A DNA stretch of 64,000 nucleotides from Staphylococcus sp. IVB6214 (lineage in GTDB: Bacteria; Bacillota; Bacilli; Staphylococcales; Staphylococcaceae): NCBI RefSeq assembly GCF_025558585.1, contig NZ_CP094723.1:1674001-1738000 (forward strand), written 5' to 3'. The notes beneath the pieces were generated by a model. The model was not told the DNA's origin. It made no database searches and worked only from the letters and a program-made list of their open reading frames with translations. Made by a program: the position numbers and the translations under genes. Positions 9,760-20,680 of the stretch are shown one piece after another; the first letter of the stretch is position 1, and every line of letters starts with the position of its first letter.

Positions 9760-10089
9760 TTATTGTGTTTCTTGTTCCAACTCCATATGTGTATGTGCCC
9801 AATCTTCCAAAGGGACTAATGCTTTAGCTAACGCCATCCCTTTATCTGTTAAATAATAACGGACAGATGGCGGGTTTTCTGAAATGACGTCTTTGACAAG
9901 TAACTTTGCATCTGCTAACTCGGATAATTTTAAAGATAGTGCCCGATTGGTGATAGGCTTTAAATCACGCTTCATATCGGAAAAGTGTGCAGACTGATCT
10001 GGGCACTTGTCGAGATAATGTAGAATAAGCCCATTCCAACTGCGCCCTAATATTTTAAATGTCGCTTCAATATATGGACAAACTTCCAT
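9760..10089 (-). CDS. HxlR/MarR-DUF24 family transcriptional regulator
   Basis: Small winged-helix regulator of 109 residues. The opening CPYIEATF followed by LGRSWNGLI matches the HxlR/DUF24 family, which includes the quinone- and aldehyde-responsive YodB, CatR and HxlR of Bacillus. Cys4 aligns with the conserved redox-sensing N-terminal Cys of that family; a second Cys is at position 30. It lies 47 bp after murZ without a clear terminator and just upstream of the two aldehyde dehydrogenase genes. It is a good candidate to sense electrophiles and control them, but no operator is proven. Confidence 0.88.
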   Translation of the reverse strand: MEVCPYIEATFKILGRSWNGLILHYLDKCPDQSAHFSDMKRDLKPITNRALSLKLSELADAKLLVKDVISENPPSVRYYLTDKGMALAKALVPLEDWAHTHMELEQETQ

Positions 10090-10136
10090 AATAATCGCCT
10101 CACTTAATGAACTCTCGACGTACCATTAACTCTCGT

Positions 10137-11399
10137 TTACGCCTGTTGTTCTGTCCAAATATCAGCACCTAGCGCGCTTAATGTTTCAACAATATTTGAA
10201 TAACCACGATAAATATGACGGACATTATAAATTGTTGTCACACCTTCAGCAAGTAACCCTGCAATAATCAAACATGCACCTGCGCGTAAATCACTTGCAT
10301 ATACATCCGTACCAACAAGTTGTGAAGGTTTAATTGTTGCGGTACCTTGATCAGCAGTAATTGCTGCATTCATATTTTGTAACTCTGGAACATGCTTGAA
10401 ACGTTCTGGATAAATCGTATCCGTCACAAAGCTTGGACCATCTGCTAGGAATAACAATGGTGTAATGGGTTGTTGTAAGTCCGTAGCAAAACCGGGATAC
10501 ACAAGTGTCTTGATATCAACATTTTTATAAGGTGCTGTTGATTTAACGATCATATAATCGTCGCCTGATTCGATTTTAACACCTAATTCTTTTAATTTTA
10601 CAGTTAACGGCTCAACATGTTCCGGGATAATGTTATCAATATACATTTCTTCTCCACATGCGGCTGCAATACACATGTATGTACCTGCTTCGATACGGTC
10701 TGGGATAATTGTATGACGGCTTCCTGATAAATGAGACACGCCTGTAATTTTAATCGTACTTGTACCAGCACCAGAAATTTTTGCGCCCAAACTATTCAGG
10801 AAGTTTGCAACATCAACAACTTCTGGTTCTTTTGCGGCATTTTCGATGATTGTTTGTCCTTCAGCACGTGTTGCAGCAATCATAATATTAATTGTTGCCC
10901 CTACACTTACGATATCTAAATAAATATTTGCACCAACTAGGCGTTCTGCTTCAAGTTTCATTGATGTATCATCAGACTCATCAATTGTAGCACCGAGTGC
11001 TTTGAACCCTTTGATATGTTGATCAATCGGTCTCGGCCCTAATGGACATCCACCTGGTAATCCAATCACACATTTATTGAATCGTCCCAACATCGCCCCC
11101 ATCATATAATAAGATGCACGCAATGATTCGACCTTATTATTTGGGAGTGGCGCATTTTTAATATCAGTCGGATCTAACTGCAATGTACCCTCACTTAGAT
11201 TCGTTTTTATATTCAAGTCTTCTAATAAACTTACTAATGTTTCAACATCTGATATTTCTGGCAATCCATCTAATGTTACTGGAGATTCAGCCATCAATGC
11301 AGCCGGTATGATTGCAACCGAACTATTTTTGGCACCGCTGATTTCTACCTTACCCTTTAATTTTTGGCCACCTCTAATTTTAATTACATCTTGTGCCAT
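10137..11399 (-). CDS. murZ: UDP-N-acetylglucosamine 1-carboxyvinyltransferase (second MurA, MurZ)
   Basis: Transfers enolpyruvate from PEP to UDP-GlcNAc, the first committed step of peptidoglycan synthesis and the target of fosfomycin. The 420-residue protein has KNSSVAI near residue 24 and the catalytic Cys118 in [10 protein letters not shown]. Firmicutes have two such enzymes; position next to fba identifies this as the MurZ (MurA2) type. The start ATG is preceded by AAAAGGAG. The same window supplies UDP-GlcNAc precursors via glmS and glmM. Confidence 0.94.
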   Translation of the reverse strand: MAQDVIKIRGGQKLKGKVEISGAKNSSVAIIPAALMAESPVTLDGLPEISDVETLVSLLEDLNIKTNLSEGTLQLDPTDIKNAPLPNNKVESLRASYYMMGAMLGRFNKCVIGLPGGCPLGPRPIDQHIKGFKALGATIDESDDTSMKLEAERLVGANIYLDIVSVGATINIMIAATRAEGQTIIENAAKEPEVVDVANFLNSLGAKISGAGTSTIKITGVSHLSGSRHTIIPDRIEAGTYMCIAAACGEEMYIDNIIPEHVEPLTVKLKELGVKIESGDDYMIVKSTAPYKNVDIKTLVYPGFATDLQQPITPLLFLADGPSFVTDTIYPERFKHVPELQNMNAAITADQGTATIKPSQLVGTDVYASDLRAGACLIIAGLLAEGVTTIYNVRHIYRGYSNIVETLSALGADIWTEQQA

Positions 11400-11617
11400 T
11401 TTTCAGAACTCCTTTTCACTCTCTTATAAACCTAGAATACCATATTTAAGGGCATTATAATGTAAAAATTTTCAAATTGCAAAATGTATTATTTTCGAAA
11501 AATTTATTGCATTCTCACATATTTTTAGTTCCCTATTTTAAGAGTCACAATGCATGATGACAAATATAGTGATATCGAGTTCATTTGAGATGCAAGGACA
11601 GAAAATGATTGTATACA

Positions 11618-11665
11618 AAGAAAACCTGAGAAACAATATCCAAAGATATCGCTTCCCAGGTTTTT
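11618..11665 (-). terminator. fba terminator
   Basis: On the minus strand AAACCTGGGAA pairs with TTTCTCAGGTTT and a T-rich tract follows. An inner GATATC/GGATAT pairing extends the stem. Confidence 0.7.
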
Positions 11666-11697
11666 ATAGCCAACATGCAATGATGTGGTTTGTATGA

Positions 11698-12570
11698 TTA
11701 ACCTTTGAAGTTGTCCGCTTTGTTTGAAGTACCAAATTCACGGATTTTACCAACAACTGTTTCTTTAATCGCTTCACGTGCTGGTCCTAAATATTTACGT
11801 GGATCGTAAACTTCAGTGTCAGCTGCTAATACTTCACGAACACGTTTCGCTGAAGCAATTTGGTTTTCAGTGTTAACGTTGATTTTAGCAGTACCTAATG
11901 AAATAGATTTTTTGATGTCATGCGTTGGGATACCAGTACCACCGTGTAATACTAATGGTAAACCAGTTGATAAACCAATTTCTTCCATTTCTTTGAATCC
12001 TAAGTTTGGTTCACCTTTGTATGGTCCGTGTACTGAACCCAATGCAGGTGCCAACGTATCAATACCAGTTTCTTTCACTAAGTTTTGACATTCGATTGGA
12101 TCTGCATAGATTACGCCGTCAGCTACAACGTCGTCTTCTTGACCACCAACAGTACCTAATTCAGCTTCTACTGATACACCGTGTTCGTGTGCGTATTCAA
12201 CAACTTTTTTAGTAATTTTAACGTTTTCTTCATATGGTTCGTGTGATGCATCGATCATAACAGATGTGAAACCAGCATCGATTGCTTCTTTACATTTTTC
12301 GAAGCTTGAACCATGGTCTAAATGAATTGCCACTGGAATTGTAATTTCATAGTCGTGCATTAAACCTTCAACCATTTTTACAACTGTATAGAAACCACCC
12401 ATGTAACGCGCTGCACCTTCAGATACACCTAAGATAACTGGTGCATTTTCTTCTTGTGATGCTTGTAAAATAGCTTGCGTGAATTCTAAGTTGTTTAAGT
12501 TATATTGACCTACTGCATAGCCATTTTCTTTTGCGTCGATTAACATTTCTTTCATTGAAACTAAAGGCAT
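11698..12570 (-). CDS. fba: Class II fructose-bisphosphate aldolase
   Basis: Cleaves fructose 1,6-bisphosphate in glycolysis and runs in reverse in gluconeogenesis. The zinc-dependent class II family is shown by [27 protein letters not shown] and LHGGTGI. I start at 12570 ([10 protein letters not shown]) because AGGAGGAAC lies just upstream; the in-frame extension to 12624 has no ribosome binding site. This gives about 290 residues, the usual length. Single gene between its own promoter and terminator; a cre-like site lies upstream. Confidence 0.95.
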   Translation of the reverse strand: MPLVSMKEMLIDAKENGYAVGQYNLNNLEFTQAILQASQEENAPVILGVSEGAARYMGGFYTVVKMVEGLMHDYEITIPVAIHLDHGSSFEKCKEAIDAGFTSVMIDASHEPYEENVKITKKVVEYAHEHGVSVEAELGTVGGQEDDVVADGVIYADPIECQNLVKETGIDTLAPALGSVHGPYKGEPNLGFKEMEEIGLSTGLPLVLHGGTGIPTHDIKKSISLGTAKINVNTENQIASAKRVREVLAADTEVYDPRKYLGPAREAIKETVVGKIREFGTSNKADNFKG

Positions 12571-12614
12571 GTAAGTTCCTCCTTGAGTGCTTTTGCACTT
12601 ATTTTTATATGTAC

Positions 12615-12623
12615 AGTATAGCA
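12615..12623 (-). promoter_or_regulatory. Extended -10 of the fba promoter
   Basis: On the minus strand TGC-TATACT lies about 45 bp before the aldolase start. No convincing -35 is seen, consistent with an extended -10 promoter. Confidence 0.5.
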
Positions 12624-12697
12624 AAATATAATCATCATTGCATACGAAATCAACTCGAAAAAAGTTTTTTTTGTGAAAAAAATCTCAATTTCAAAAA

Positions 12698-12711
12698 TGT
12701 AAACGCATCCA
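12698..12711. promoter_or_regulatory. cre-like CcpA site between fba and the DUF2529 gene
   Basis: TGTAAACGCATCCA fits the loose catabolite-responsive element consensus (TGNAANCGNWNNCW). It lies about 75 bp upstream of the fba -10 and about 11 bp before the -35 of the divergent gene, so either could be affected. Confidence 0.45.
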
Positions 12712-12721
12712 TTTTTTTACA

Positions 12722-12750
12722 TTGCTTATTTCATATTATTTTTATAGAAT
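12722..12750 (+). promoter_or_regulatory. Sigma-A promoter for the DUF2529 gene
   Basis: TTGCTT (12722-12727) and TAGAAT (12745-12750) with a 17-bp spacer lie 50 bp before the start codon at 12802. Confidence 0.65.
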
Positions 12751-12801
12751 GAACGCATGAAAACTATGATAAAACAGATTATTTTAAGGAGATGAATCTT
12801 C

Positions 12802-13323
12802 GTGTCGAAAATGTTAACAACACAATTGACAGGTGTATTTAACCGATTAGATGCACAATCACTCGATATACAAATGGCAGCACAAAGCTTGATTCAAGCA
12901 ATTGGTGGTGAGGGACATATTTATGTAAAAGGGTATGGAGATATCAAGTCATTCGAATCCTACGTTTTGCACAGTGAAGAAAAGTTAAAAGCCAGTCGCA
13001 CACTCGATAGCCTTTCTTCATTATCAGTGCTTGATTCGACAGATCGTGTGCTTTTGTTTGGCGAACATTATACTGAAGAAATGGCCGCAGATTTAACTCA
13101 ACTGATTGATGATAATCGCGATGTTGTTGTGATTACAAACAAACCATCATCTGTTGACATTCCTGATCATCTCGTGCATTTTATCGACTTATCGACACCA
13201 CGCCCACTCGTTTTCACAGAAGATTACGATAAAGTAGTCGTTCCACATTTAATCGCACTCAACTATATTTACTATGAAATCTACACACAAATGATTGAAA
13301 TGATTCGTGATTTAGATTTATAA
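12802..13323 (+). CDS. DUF2529 family protein (YwjG-like)
   Basis: Protein of 173 residues and unknown function. It resembles the DUF2529 family (B. subtilis YwjG), which is regularly found beside fba and rho in Firmicutes. An N-terminal helical part is followed by alternating beta strands and helices (GEGHIYVKGYGD, RVLLFGEHY, VVVITN) reminiscent of sugar-isomerase (SIS) folds; that resemblance is my inference. The start is GTG with AAGGAG upstream. It is transcribed alone and divergently from fba, and ends in a strong bidirectional terminator. Confidence 0.85.
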   Translation: MSKMLTTQLTGVFNRLDAQSLDIQMAAQSLIQAIGGEGHIYVKGYGDIKSFESYVLHSEEKLKASRTLDSLSSLSVLDSTDRVLLFGEHYTEEMAADLTQLIDDNRDVVVITNKPSSVDIPDHLVHFIDLSTPRPLVFTEDYDKVVVPHLIALNYIYYEIYTQMIEMIRDLDL

Positions 13324-13324
13324 C

Positions 13325-13370
13325 AAAAAAGTAGCGCCCATGTACATATACATGATGCGCTACTTTTTTA
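13325..13370. terminator. Bidirectional terminator after the DUF2529 gene
   Basis: AAAAAAGTAGCGC and GCGCTACTTTTTT flank an inner CATGTA/TACATG stem. It is nearly perfect and has A and T tracts on both sides, so it can act from either direction. Confidence 0.88.
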
Positions 13371-13387
13371 ATGATTAATTATATAAA

Positions 13388-13489
13388 GCAGAATTTGCGA
13401 CAGAACTTCGCAGCTCTACAAAATCAAAAAGCGATTTTACGCATCGCTCGGATTCTGCTCAATCCCTAAACGCTTCTTTCACAACCTCG
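13388..13489 (-). repeat. Dispersed intergenic repeat, unit beside glpT
   Basis: Read on the minus strand, this starts right after the glpT stop codon (ACGAGGTTGTGAAAG) and matches the repeats at 22387-22540 and 27680-27960. It contains terminal GCAGAAT/ATTCTGC arms and an inner AGCGAT/ATCGCT hairpin. It fills the space between glpT and the preceding terminator. Confidence 0.8.
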
Positions 13490-14848
13490 TTAGTGAACGA
13501 CTTCTTGTCCACGTTTATTCCATGTAAAGATAAAGCTTAATGTTGCTAAAATACTTACAACGATGAGTAGGATGAATCCTGCATCCCATCCCATGTTATC
13601 TACAACGATACCCATGATGATGTTCGCCATTACGGCACCACCTAAGTATCCGAATAAACCTGTTAATCCCGCAGCTGTTCCTGCTGCTTTTTTCGGTACA
13701 TAGTCAAGTGCTTGTAAACCGATCAACATAACAGGACCATAAATTAAGAAACCGATTGTAACTAAAGCCAGGTTGTCAACAATTGGGTTACCTGCTGGAT
13801 TTAACCAGTACACAGCAACTGCAATCGTCACACCAATCATAAAGATAAAGCCAGCTGGTCCACGACGTCCTTTGAACACTTTATCCGATAACCAACCGCA
13901 TAGTAATGTTCCTGGAATACCGGCCCATTCGTACAAGAAGTATGCCCAACTTGAACCTTCTACATCGAAATGTTTCACATCGCTCAAGTAAAGTGGTGCC
14001 CAATCCAGCACACCGTAGCGTACAAAGTAAACAAAGATGTTGGCAACTGCAATAATCCAAACCCATTTATTGTTCAACACATATTTGAATAAGATTTCTT
14101 TTGTTGTAAGTTCTGTTTCAAATGTTGTTTTATCTTTTGTTGGGTAGTCATTACGGTAAGATTCAATCGGAGGTAACCCAACTGATTGTGGTGTATCTCT
14201 AATAAGGAAATATGACACAATGGCAACAATCATCGCAATAATTGCTGGGAAGATGAAGATACCTTCATATCCTTTCATATGGTCAAAACCTAGAACAGAC
14301 ATTAAATACACACCGAAAATAGCAAATGGCGCCATTAATCCGCCACCGACGTTATGTGCAACGTTCCAAATGGCTGTCTTACTACCACGTTCACTCACAC
14401 TGAACCAATGAACAAGGACACGACCTGAAGGCGGCCATCCCATCCCTTGGAACCAACCGTTAAGGAATAGCATGATAAACATAATTGTAATACCCGACGT
14501 AAATGCAGGTACAAATCCCATCAATAAGTTAACAATTGCTGTTAACATCAAACCTAATACTAAAAATGTTCTCGCATTACTGCGGTCACTGACCGTTCCC
14601 ATTACAAATTTACTGATACCGTAAGAGATGGAAACAGCAGATAATGCAAAACCTAATCCTGTTGTAGAAAACCCTTGCTCTGCCAAGTAAGGCATGGCAA
14701 TTGAAAAGTTTTTACGCAATAAATAATAACCTGCATATCCTAGAAAAATCCCCATAAAAACTTGAAAACGTAACTTTTTGTACGTTTCATCTACATGTTG
14801 ATCTGCCACTGGTTGTGCAGGTTTAGGTGGTTTTAAAAAGTTAAACAT
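13490..14848 (-). CDS. glpT: Glycerol-3-phosphate transporter GlpT
   Basis: Major-facilitator antiporter of the organophosphate:phosphate type that brings in glycerol-3-phosphate and, in staphylococci, fosfomycin. From the start at 14848 (GGAGGG upstream) it has about 452 residues, as in S. aureus GlpT. It shows [12 protein letters not shown] in helix 1, SDRSNAR between helices 2 and 3, and [13 protein letters not shown], characteristic of GlpT and UhpT. The best match from memory is GlpT rather than UhpT. The stop codon abuts a dispersed repeat. A sigma-A promoter and a near-perfect cre site lie upstream, pointing to CcpA control. Confidence 0.9.
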   Translation of the reverse strand: MFNFLKPPKPAQPVADQHVDETYKKLRFQVFMGIFLGYAGYYLLRKNFSIAMPYLAEQGFSTTGLGFALSAVSISYGISKFVMGTVSDRSNARTFLVLGLMLTAIVNLLMGFVPAFTSGITIMFIMLFLNGWFQGMGWPPSGRVLVHWFSVSERGSKTAIWNVAHNVGGGLMAPFAIFGVYLMSVLGFDHMKGYEGIFIFPAIIAMIVAIVSYFLIRDTPQSVGLPPIESYRNDYPTKDKTTFETELTTKEILFKYVLNNKWVWIIAVANIFVYFVRYGVLDWAPLYLSDVKHFDVEGSSWAYFLYEWAGIPGTLLCGWLSDKVFKGRRGPAGFIFMIGVTIAVAVYWLNPAGNPIVDNLALVTIGFLIYGPVMLIGLQALDYVPKKAAGTAAGLTGLFGYLGGAVMANIIMGIVVDNMGWDAGFILLIVVSILATLSFIFTWNKRGQEVVH

Positions 14849-14901
14849 TAACAAAAACCCTCCGATCATGTTGTTATATGATAAAAAGTTAAGACATATA
14901 G

Positions 14902-14930
14902 ATTTTAAAGATAGTTAAAATAATTGTCAA
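14902..14930 (-). promoter_or_regulatory. Sigma-A promoter for glpT
   Basis: On the minus strand a consensus TTGACA (14925-14930) and TAAAAT (14902-14907) are 17 bp apart, about 50 bp before the glpT start. Confidence 0.8.
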
Positions 14931-14948
14931 TAACATCTGAACTATTTT

Positions 14949-14962
14949 TGTAAACGATTACA
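14949..14962. promoter_or_regulatory. cre site (CcpA) upstream of glpT
   Basis: TGTAAACGATTACA matches the cre consensus TGWAANCGNTNNCA at every position and is nearly palindromic. It lies 18 bp upstream of the glpT -35 box. Confidence 0.7.
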
Positions 14963-15005
14963 CATTTATTCTTTAATTTAATAAAGAATTTATAATAAAC
15001 CACAA

Positions 15006-15050
15006 CAAAAAGGCTGGCATCTCTTTCAAACGAGAGAAACCAGCCTTTTA
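15006..15050 (-). terminator. pyrG terminator
   Basis: On the minus strand AAAGGCTGG pairs with CCAGCCTTTTT, with an inner TTTCTCT/AGAGA part, just after the pyrG stop. Confidence 0.82.
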
Positions 15051-15059
15051 TTTATTCTA

Positions 15060-16691
<1,632 letters not shown>

Positions 16692-16732
16692 TCAATAGTT
16701 ACATCGCCCTACCAACATGATGGGTGCTTTTA

Positions 16733-16896
16733 AAAATAAAAAAAGTTCCCTCTCACAATGTCCAGTTTGTAAGGGGGAACGTTTACGTCTACTGTGTCGT
16801 AACACAGCTCTATTAAAGGTCGAAGTGAACAAATTCACTTTCTGACGTATCGGTTTATTCAATCGTCCTAATTAAAGGAGCCCGACTAAAATTTTA
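16733..16896 (-). promoter_or_regulatory. pyrG leader: promoter, GGGCT start and attenuator
   Basis: On the minus strand a TAAAAT -10 (16891-16896) is followed 7 bp later by GGGCTCC, with the first G at 16883. A terminator (16733-16780) has the arms GTTCCCCCTT and AGAGGGAAC plus a T run. This matches the known Gram-positive pyrG mechanism: when CTP is scarce, extra G residues are added at the transcript start and pair with the C/U-rich terminator arm. Confidence 0.85.
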
Positions 16897-17047
16897 TCAC
16901 TTTGAATCAAAAAGTCAATAAACTTCCGATATGAAAAATTAATTTTTATCATAAGTCTCTATTAACTTTCGATTGTTTCATGACAACCTTCGAGAGTATG
17001 AAGAACAAACGTGATAGATCTAACGTGTCTCTATCTCATTTCTCTCC

Positions 17048-17593
17048 TTATAACGCCTCGTCTTCTTCTAACTCATCATCTTCTTCTAGTTCATCATCGT
17101 AAGTTTCGTCGATCTCTTCCTCGTCTTCTTCTACGACAAGATCAGATTCTTCAATCTCATCTTCAACATGTTCATCTTCTGGGTCATTTAACTCTTCTTG
17201 ATCATCCGTACGATTTGGAATATTATCATCGCCTTCTGAATCATCTTCACCAAGTAATGTTAAGTTTTTATCTTCTTCATCATCTTCATCAAGAATTTCA
17301 AATTTTTGGATTGTTGGTGCAATCTTTTCTTCAATATCGTCTACTGAATACCAGTCACGAAGACCCCATACGTTATCACCAACACTCAAAAAGCGACCAT
17401 CTGTGTTTAAGTCTGTGTAGAATTGAACGACACGATTTTCAATTTGTTCATCTTCGTAATGTCCAATTCGTTTGAATGAATCAATAATATCGTATAAGTT
17501 CATTGTTTCGTTCTGTTCGCTTAGCAATGTATAAGCCATATCGATAAATGACTTTTCGTCCATCATTTCTTGTGTGTATTCTTGTAATTTCAT
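17048..17593 (-). CDS. rpoE: DNA-directed RNA polymerase subunit delta
   Basis: Gram-positive RNA polymerase accessory subunit that speeds recycling and affects promoter selectivity. The folded N-terminal HARE-type domain (about 1-90: [33 protein letters not shown]) is followed by a long Asp/Glu-rich disordered tail from about residue 105. I start at 17593 (MKLQEY) because the ribosome binding site GGAAG is too close to the ATG at 17599. It precedes pyrG in the standard order and has its own promoter. Confidence 0.96.
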   Translation of the reverse strand: MKLQEYTQEMMDEKSFIDMAYTLLSEQNETMNLYDIIDSFKRIGHYEDEQIENRVVQFYTDLNTDGRFLSVGDNVWGLRDWYSVDDIEEKIAPTIQKFEILDEDDEEDKNLTLLGEDDSEGDDNIPNRTDDQEELNDPEDEHVEDEIEESDLVVEEDEEEIDETYDDELEEDDELEEDEAL

Positions 17594-17711
17594 CAGCATA
17601 TCTTCCTTTCAAAGATTCGCGTTTATTATGTTCATATCTTACTGCAATAAACCGTGAGACCAAATCTTTATGACAATCTCACCTTTACATCATTAACTAT
17701 AACAAAAATAG

Positions 17712-17740
17712 ATTATAAATGACTGTGGCGCTTTTCGCAA
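17712..17740 (-). promoter_or_regulatory. Sigma-A promoter for rpoE
   Basis: On the minus strand TTGCGA (17735-17740) and TATAAT (17712-17717) are 17 bp apart. The leader that follows contains a GTGAGA/TCTCAC inverted repeat at about 17653-17682. Confidence 0.7.
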
Positions 17741-17771
17741 TGTTTTACAAAGCTCTTTTTATATTTCTTTC

Positions 17772-18632
17772 CTAGTAATTGATATACTTTTCAAATGTAC
17801 GATAATCGTCTGTCGCCATAGTCTCGACAAAGTTACTCTTCTCAAATAGCGGTTTCAATTGATGATTAGGTCCAAACAATGTGACTTCAATCACTTTGAT
17901 ATCTTCAAAGTTTTTACGCACGTATGTCGCCAATTGTCGAAGTGCATTTTGTGCGACACCTGTTGATTGATAACGCTCATCTACGTAGACAGAACGAATA
18001 ATAAGACGATGTTCAAATTGCTCTAATGCGATAAAGCCAACTTTTTCGCCGTTTAACATTAAATCGACAACATCAAACGTACTTGACGTAGACGCTTCTT
18101 GATATTGAAGTTTGAGCGATGAGACATATTTTGCATCCAAATCTAAATAGTAAAGGCGCTCTTTTCCAATCGGTCCTTCTTCTTTCGTAGCAGCATGCAT
18201 AAACCCAGCACGTTCATACAAGTTCCATGCAGCAGCATTTTCAGCATCGACAACTAAATATAGATGGTTGAATCGTGGAAAAACTTCTTGAACATATTGT
18301 GGTAGAATCATCATCATTTTAGTGCCATATCCATGACCTTGATAACGTTCATTAATCGATAGCGAACGAACATACACGACCTCTTCTGGTGTATCGTATC
18401 CTTCATGTTGATAATGTTTGTGAAGAACGAAAAAACCAATCACTTCATCTTGTGTGTTCAACACAACATTCGCAACACGATTTTCATCTTCCAGTGCTTC
18501 ATCAAGGACTTCTATGGGTAAAGATGAGTAGATACGTTGTCTTTCACTCAACTCAAAGTTGTTTAAGGCATCACGGTATTGCTTGTCATAGGATTGTATA
18601 GTAATATCATCAAAGCGCTTACTTTTTGTCAT
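17772..18632 (-). CDS. Protein with two GNAT acetyltransferase domains
   Basis: Two GNAT (Gcn5-related) domains in tandem, about 286 residues from the ATG at 18632, which follows GGGTGGAG. The first domain (about 1-165) has a standard acetyl-CoA loop, RYQGHGYG, and the typical YERAGF end. The second (about 165-286) has RYQSTGVAQ, a weaker loop, and FEKSNF, so it may bind but not catalyse efficiently (inference). The substrate is unknown. A GNAT gene beside rpoE and coaW is usual in staphylococci. Confidence 0.88.
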   Translation of the reverse strand: MTKSKRFDDITIQSYDKQYRDALNNFELSERQRIYSSLPIEVLDEALEDENRVANVVLNTQDEVIGFFVLHKHYQHEGYDTPEEVVYVRSLSINERYQGHGYGTKMMMILPQYVQEVFPRFNHLYLVVDAENAAAWNLYERAGFMHAATKEEGPIGKERLYYLDLDAKYVSSLKLQYQEASTSSTFDVVDLMLNGEKVGFIALEQFEHRLIIRSVYVDERYQSTGVAQNALRQLATYVRKNFEDIKVIEVTLFGPNHQLKPLFEKSNFVETMATDDYRTFEKYINY

Positions 18633-18839
18633 AGAAAACTCCACCCTTTAGCATTATACTTTATTGATATCATACACTATTTTCGTAAGTTCAAAACACA
18701 TATCACATATAAAAATGGAAATTTTCTAAACGTACAACGAGTAATTGCAAGGCATAGGTTGATTCATCACATATCAATTTTCTAGGTGACGTCTCGGTCT
18801 AAGCTTCTACATCAATTTGACTTTTAGAAAGGGGATACT

Positions 18840-20432
18840 ATGAATCAATCATTATCAAAAAAGAAAAAGCATCGTAATATTGTTTATACTGTCGCTTTCT
18901 CTATCATCTTGCTTTTAACGCTCATAGCTGCTGTCTTCCCAAAAGGTTTTGGTAACTATGCGCAACACGTTTATGATTTTTTAGCTATTAATTTTGGCTG
19001 GCTTTTCCTAATTATCGTATTTGTTTTAGATATATTTTTAATCTTCCTTGCTACATCGCGTTACGGTCGTTTTAAATTGGGACCAGACGACGAGGAACCG
19101 GAATTTTCATTTATTTCGTGGATTGGGATGTTATTCTCAGCAGGTCTTGGTGTAGGAATCGTCTTCTGGGGCGTTGCCGAACCACTTACACACTACTTAC
19201 ATTCCCCTTTCCCAGATAGTGTTAAAGGGGAATCTGTAGAATCGGCACGCTTAGCAATGGGATATACATTCTTCCACTGGGGCATCTCCCAATGGTCGAT
19301 CTTTGCGATGAGTGGTCTCATCGTTGCCTACTTCCAATTCCGTAAACAACGTGACGGACTTATTTCAACAGCAATGGAACCCGTCTTCGGTGAAACATAC
19401 CGACGTCCATTTCGAAATGGGATTGATATCCTTGCAATTATCGCAACAGTAATGGGGATTGCGACATCAATCGGGCTTGGAATTCTTCAGATCGCAGGTG
19501 GCTTGAATCATGTCTTTCATGTTCCGAACAATACAGTCACACTGATTGTCATTACCTTGCTTATGACAGGCATTTTTCTCAGTTCTGCACTCACAGGTAT
19601 TGAACGTGGTGTGAAATGGCTGAGTAATTTGAACATTATCATTGGTGCTGCATTGCTCATTTTCATTTTTATTTTCGGAGACTTACGATTCATCGTAGAA
19701 ACTTTCACTGTATCGATTGGCGACTATATCTCTCATTTTGTAACGTATAGTTTGCGCATCGATCCTTACTCAGGTGACAACAGTTGGATTCAACAGTGGA
19801 CCGTTTTCTACTGGGCATGGGTTATTTCTTGGTCTCCATTCATCGGTGGTTTCGTCGCTCGTGTCTCTCGTGGTCGTACAATACGTGAATTCGTAGTTGG
19901 TGTACTCATTATTCCACCATTAATCTCATTTACTTGGATTGCTGGGTTTGGTGGGACAGCTATTAACTGGGCTTTACACAAAAACTCAGATATCGCACAA
20001 GTTGTCGATAAAGATTATACGGTTGCGCTTTTTGAATTGTTGCGTAACTTCCCATTGTATGAAGTAACAAGTGCTTTGGCGATTATTTTAATTTTTACAT
20101 TCATCGTGACAAGCGCCGACTCAACAACACATATCGTATCAGGCATGGCAACAGGTGGTGTAGAAAACCCAAAACGCAAACACAAGCTTGTATGGGGGCT
20201 TTTAATCGGCGGTATTTCACTTGCGTTGACAGTTGCAGGTGGCTTAACAAGTCTACAAACGGCTTCTGTTGTCACAGGTTTACCTTTCTCTATCATCCTA
20301 TTGCTGATGATTTTCTCATTGATGCGGGCATTACATCGTGAACCGACCGAGCATTTTAAAATGACGCATATTGATGATGAAAAAGACTTTTCTAAGACAA
20401 TTGAAGAACGCGAGAAAAATGATGAAATGTAA
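18840..20432 (+). CDS. BCCT family betaine/carnitine/choline transporter
   Basis: Secondary transporter of the BCCT family, bringing in compatible solutes such as glycine betaine or choline. The 530-residue protein has about 12 membrane segments, the family motif GMLFSAGLGVGIVFWG with following AEPL, and the helix-8 region FYWAWVISWSPFIGGF, whose Trp cluster forms the substrate site. The acidic C-terminal tail after the last helix could be the osmosensory part. Which solute it carries (OpuD-like or CudT-like) cannot be told from sequence. AAAGGGG is the ribosome binding site. It stands alone. Confidence 0.9.
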   Translation: MNQSLSKKKKHRNIVYTVAFSIILLLTLIAAVFPKGFGNYAQHVYDFLAINFGWLFLIIVFVLDIFLIFLATSRYGRFKLGPDDEEPEFSFISWIGMLFSAGLGVGIVFWGVAEPLTHYLHSPFPDSVKGESVESARLAMGYTFFHWGISQWSIFAMSGLIVAYFQFRKQRDGLISTAMEPVFGETYRRPFRNGIDILAIIATVMGIATSIGLGILQIAGGLNHVFHVPNNTVTLIVITLLMTGIFLSSALTGIERGVKWLSNLNIIIGAALLIFIFIFGDLRFIVETFTVSIGDYISHFVTYSLRIDPYSGDNSWIQQWTVFYWAWVISWSPFIGGFVARVSRGRTIREFVVGVLIIPPLISFTWIAGFGGTAINWALHKNSDIAQVVDKDYTVALFELLRNFPLYEVTSALAIILIFTFIVTSADSTTHIVSGMATGGVENPKRKHKLVWGLLIGGISLALTVAGGLTSLQTASVVTGLPFSIILLLMIFSLMRALHREPTEHFKMTHIDDEKDFSKTIEEREKNDEM

Positions 20433-20483
20433 TGCATAATCAAGGCTGACGAGATACGTATCGAGCCACTAGATAAATTGACA

Positions 20484-20535
20484 TGTCTACCTTATATTTT
20501 CCGTTCACTGAACCACCGAAAATGTAAGGTAGACA
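20484..20535. repeat. Long hairpin between the BCCT gene and coaW
   Basis: TGTCTACCTTA-ATTTTC and its reverse complement, broken only by one mismatch and one bulge, form a stem of about 19 bp with a 13-base loop. No T tract follows on either side, so it is not an ordinary intrinsic terminator. Confidence 0.6.
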
Positions 20536-20680
20536 GTATATTGAGAGAGTCAAAAATAATATCTCCTAACTGTGCAAACACAAGATTGTAAAAAACAATT
20601 TTTCCAATCATAGATACTGTCCTTTTACATTAAATTCATTTAATATGTATATGTAAATATAAATGAAGAGGTGACGCTTA

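Noticed and set aside
17011-17475. A 154-codon frame opposite rpoE, rich in Leu and His
   Set aside because: It is the antisense of the repetitive acidic tail of RpoE (GAT/GAA codons); low complexity and no start signal.
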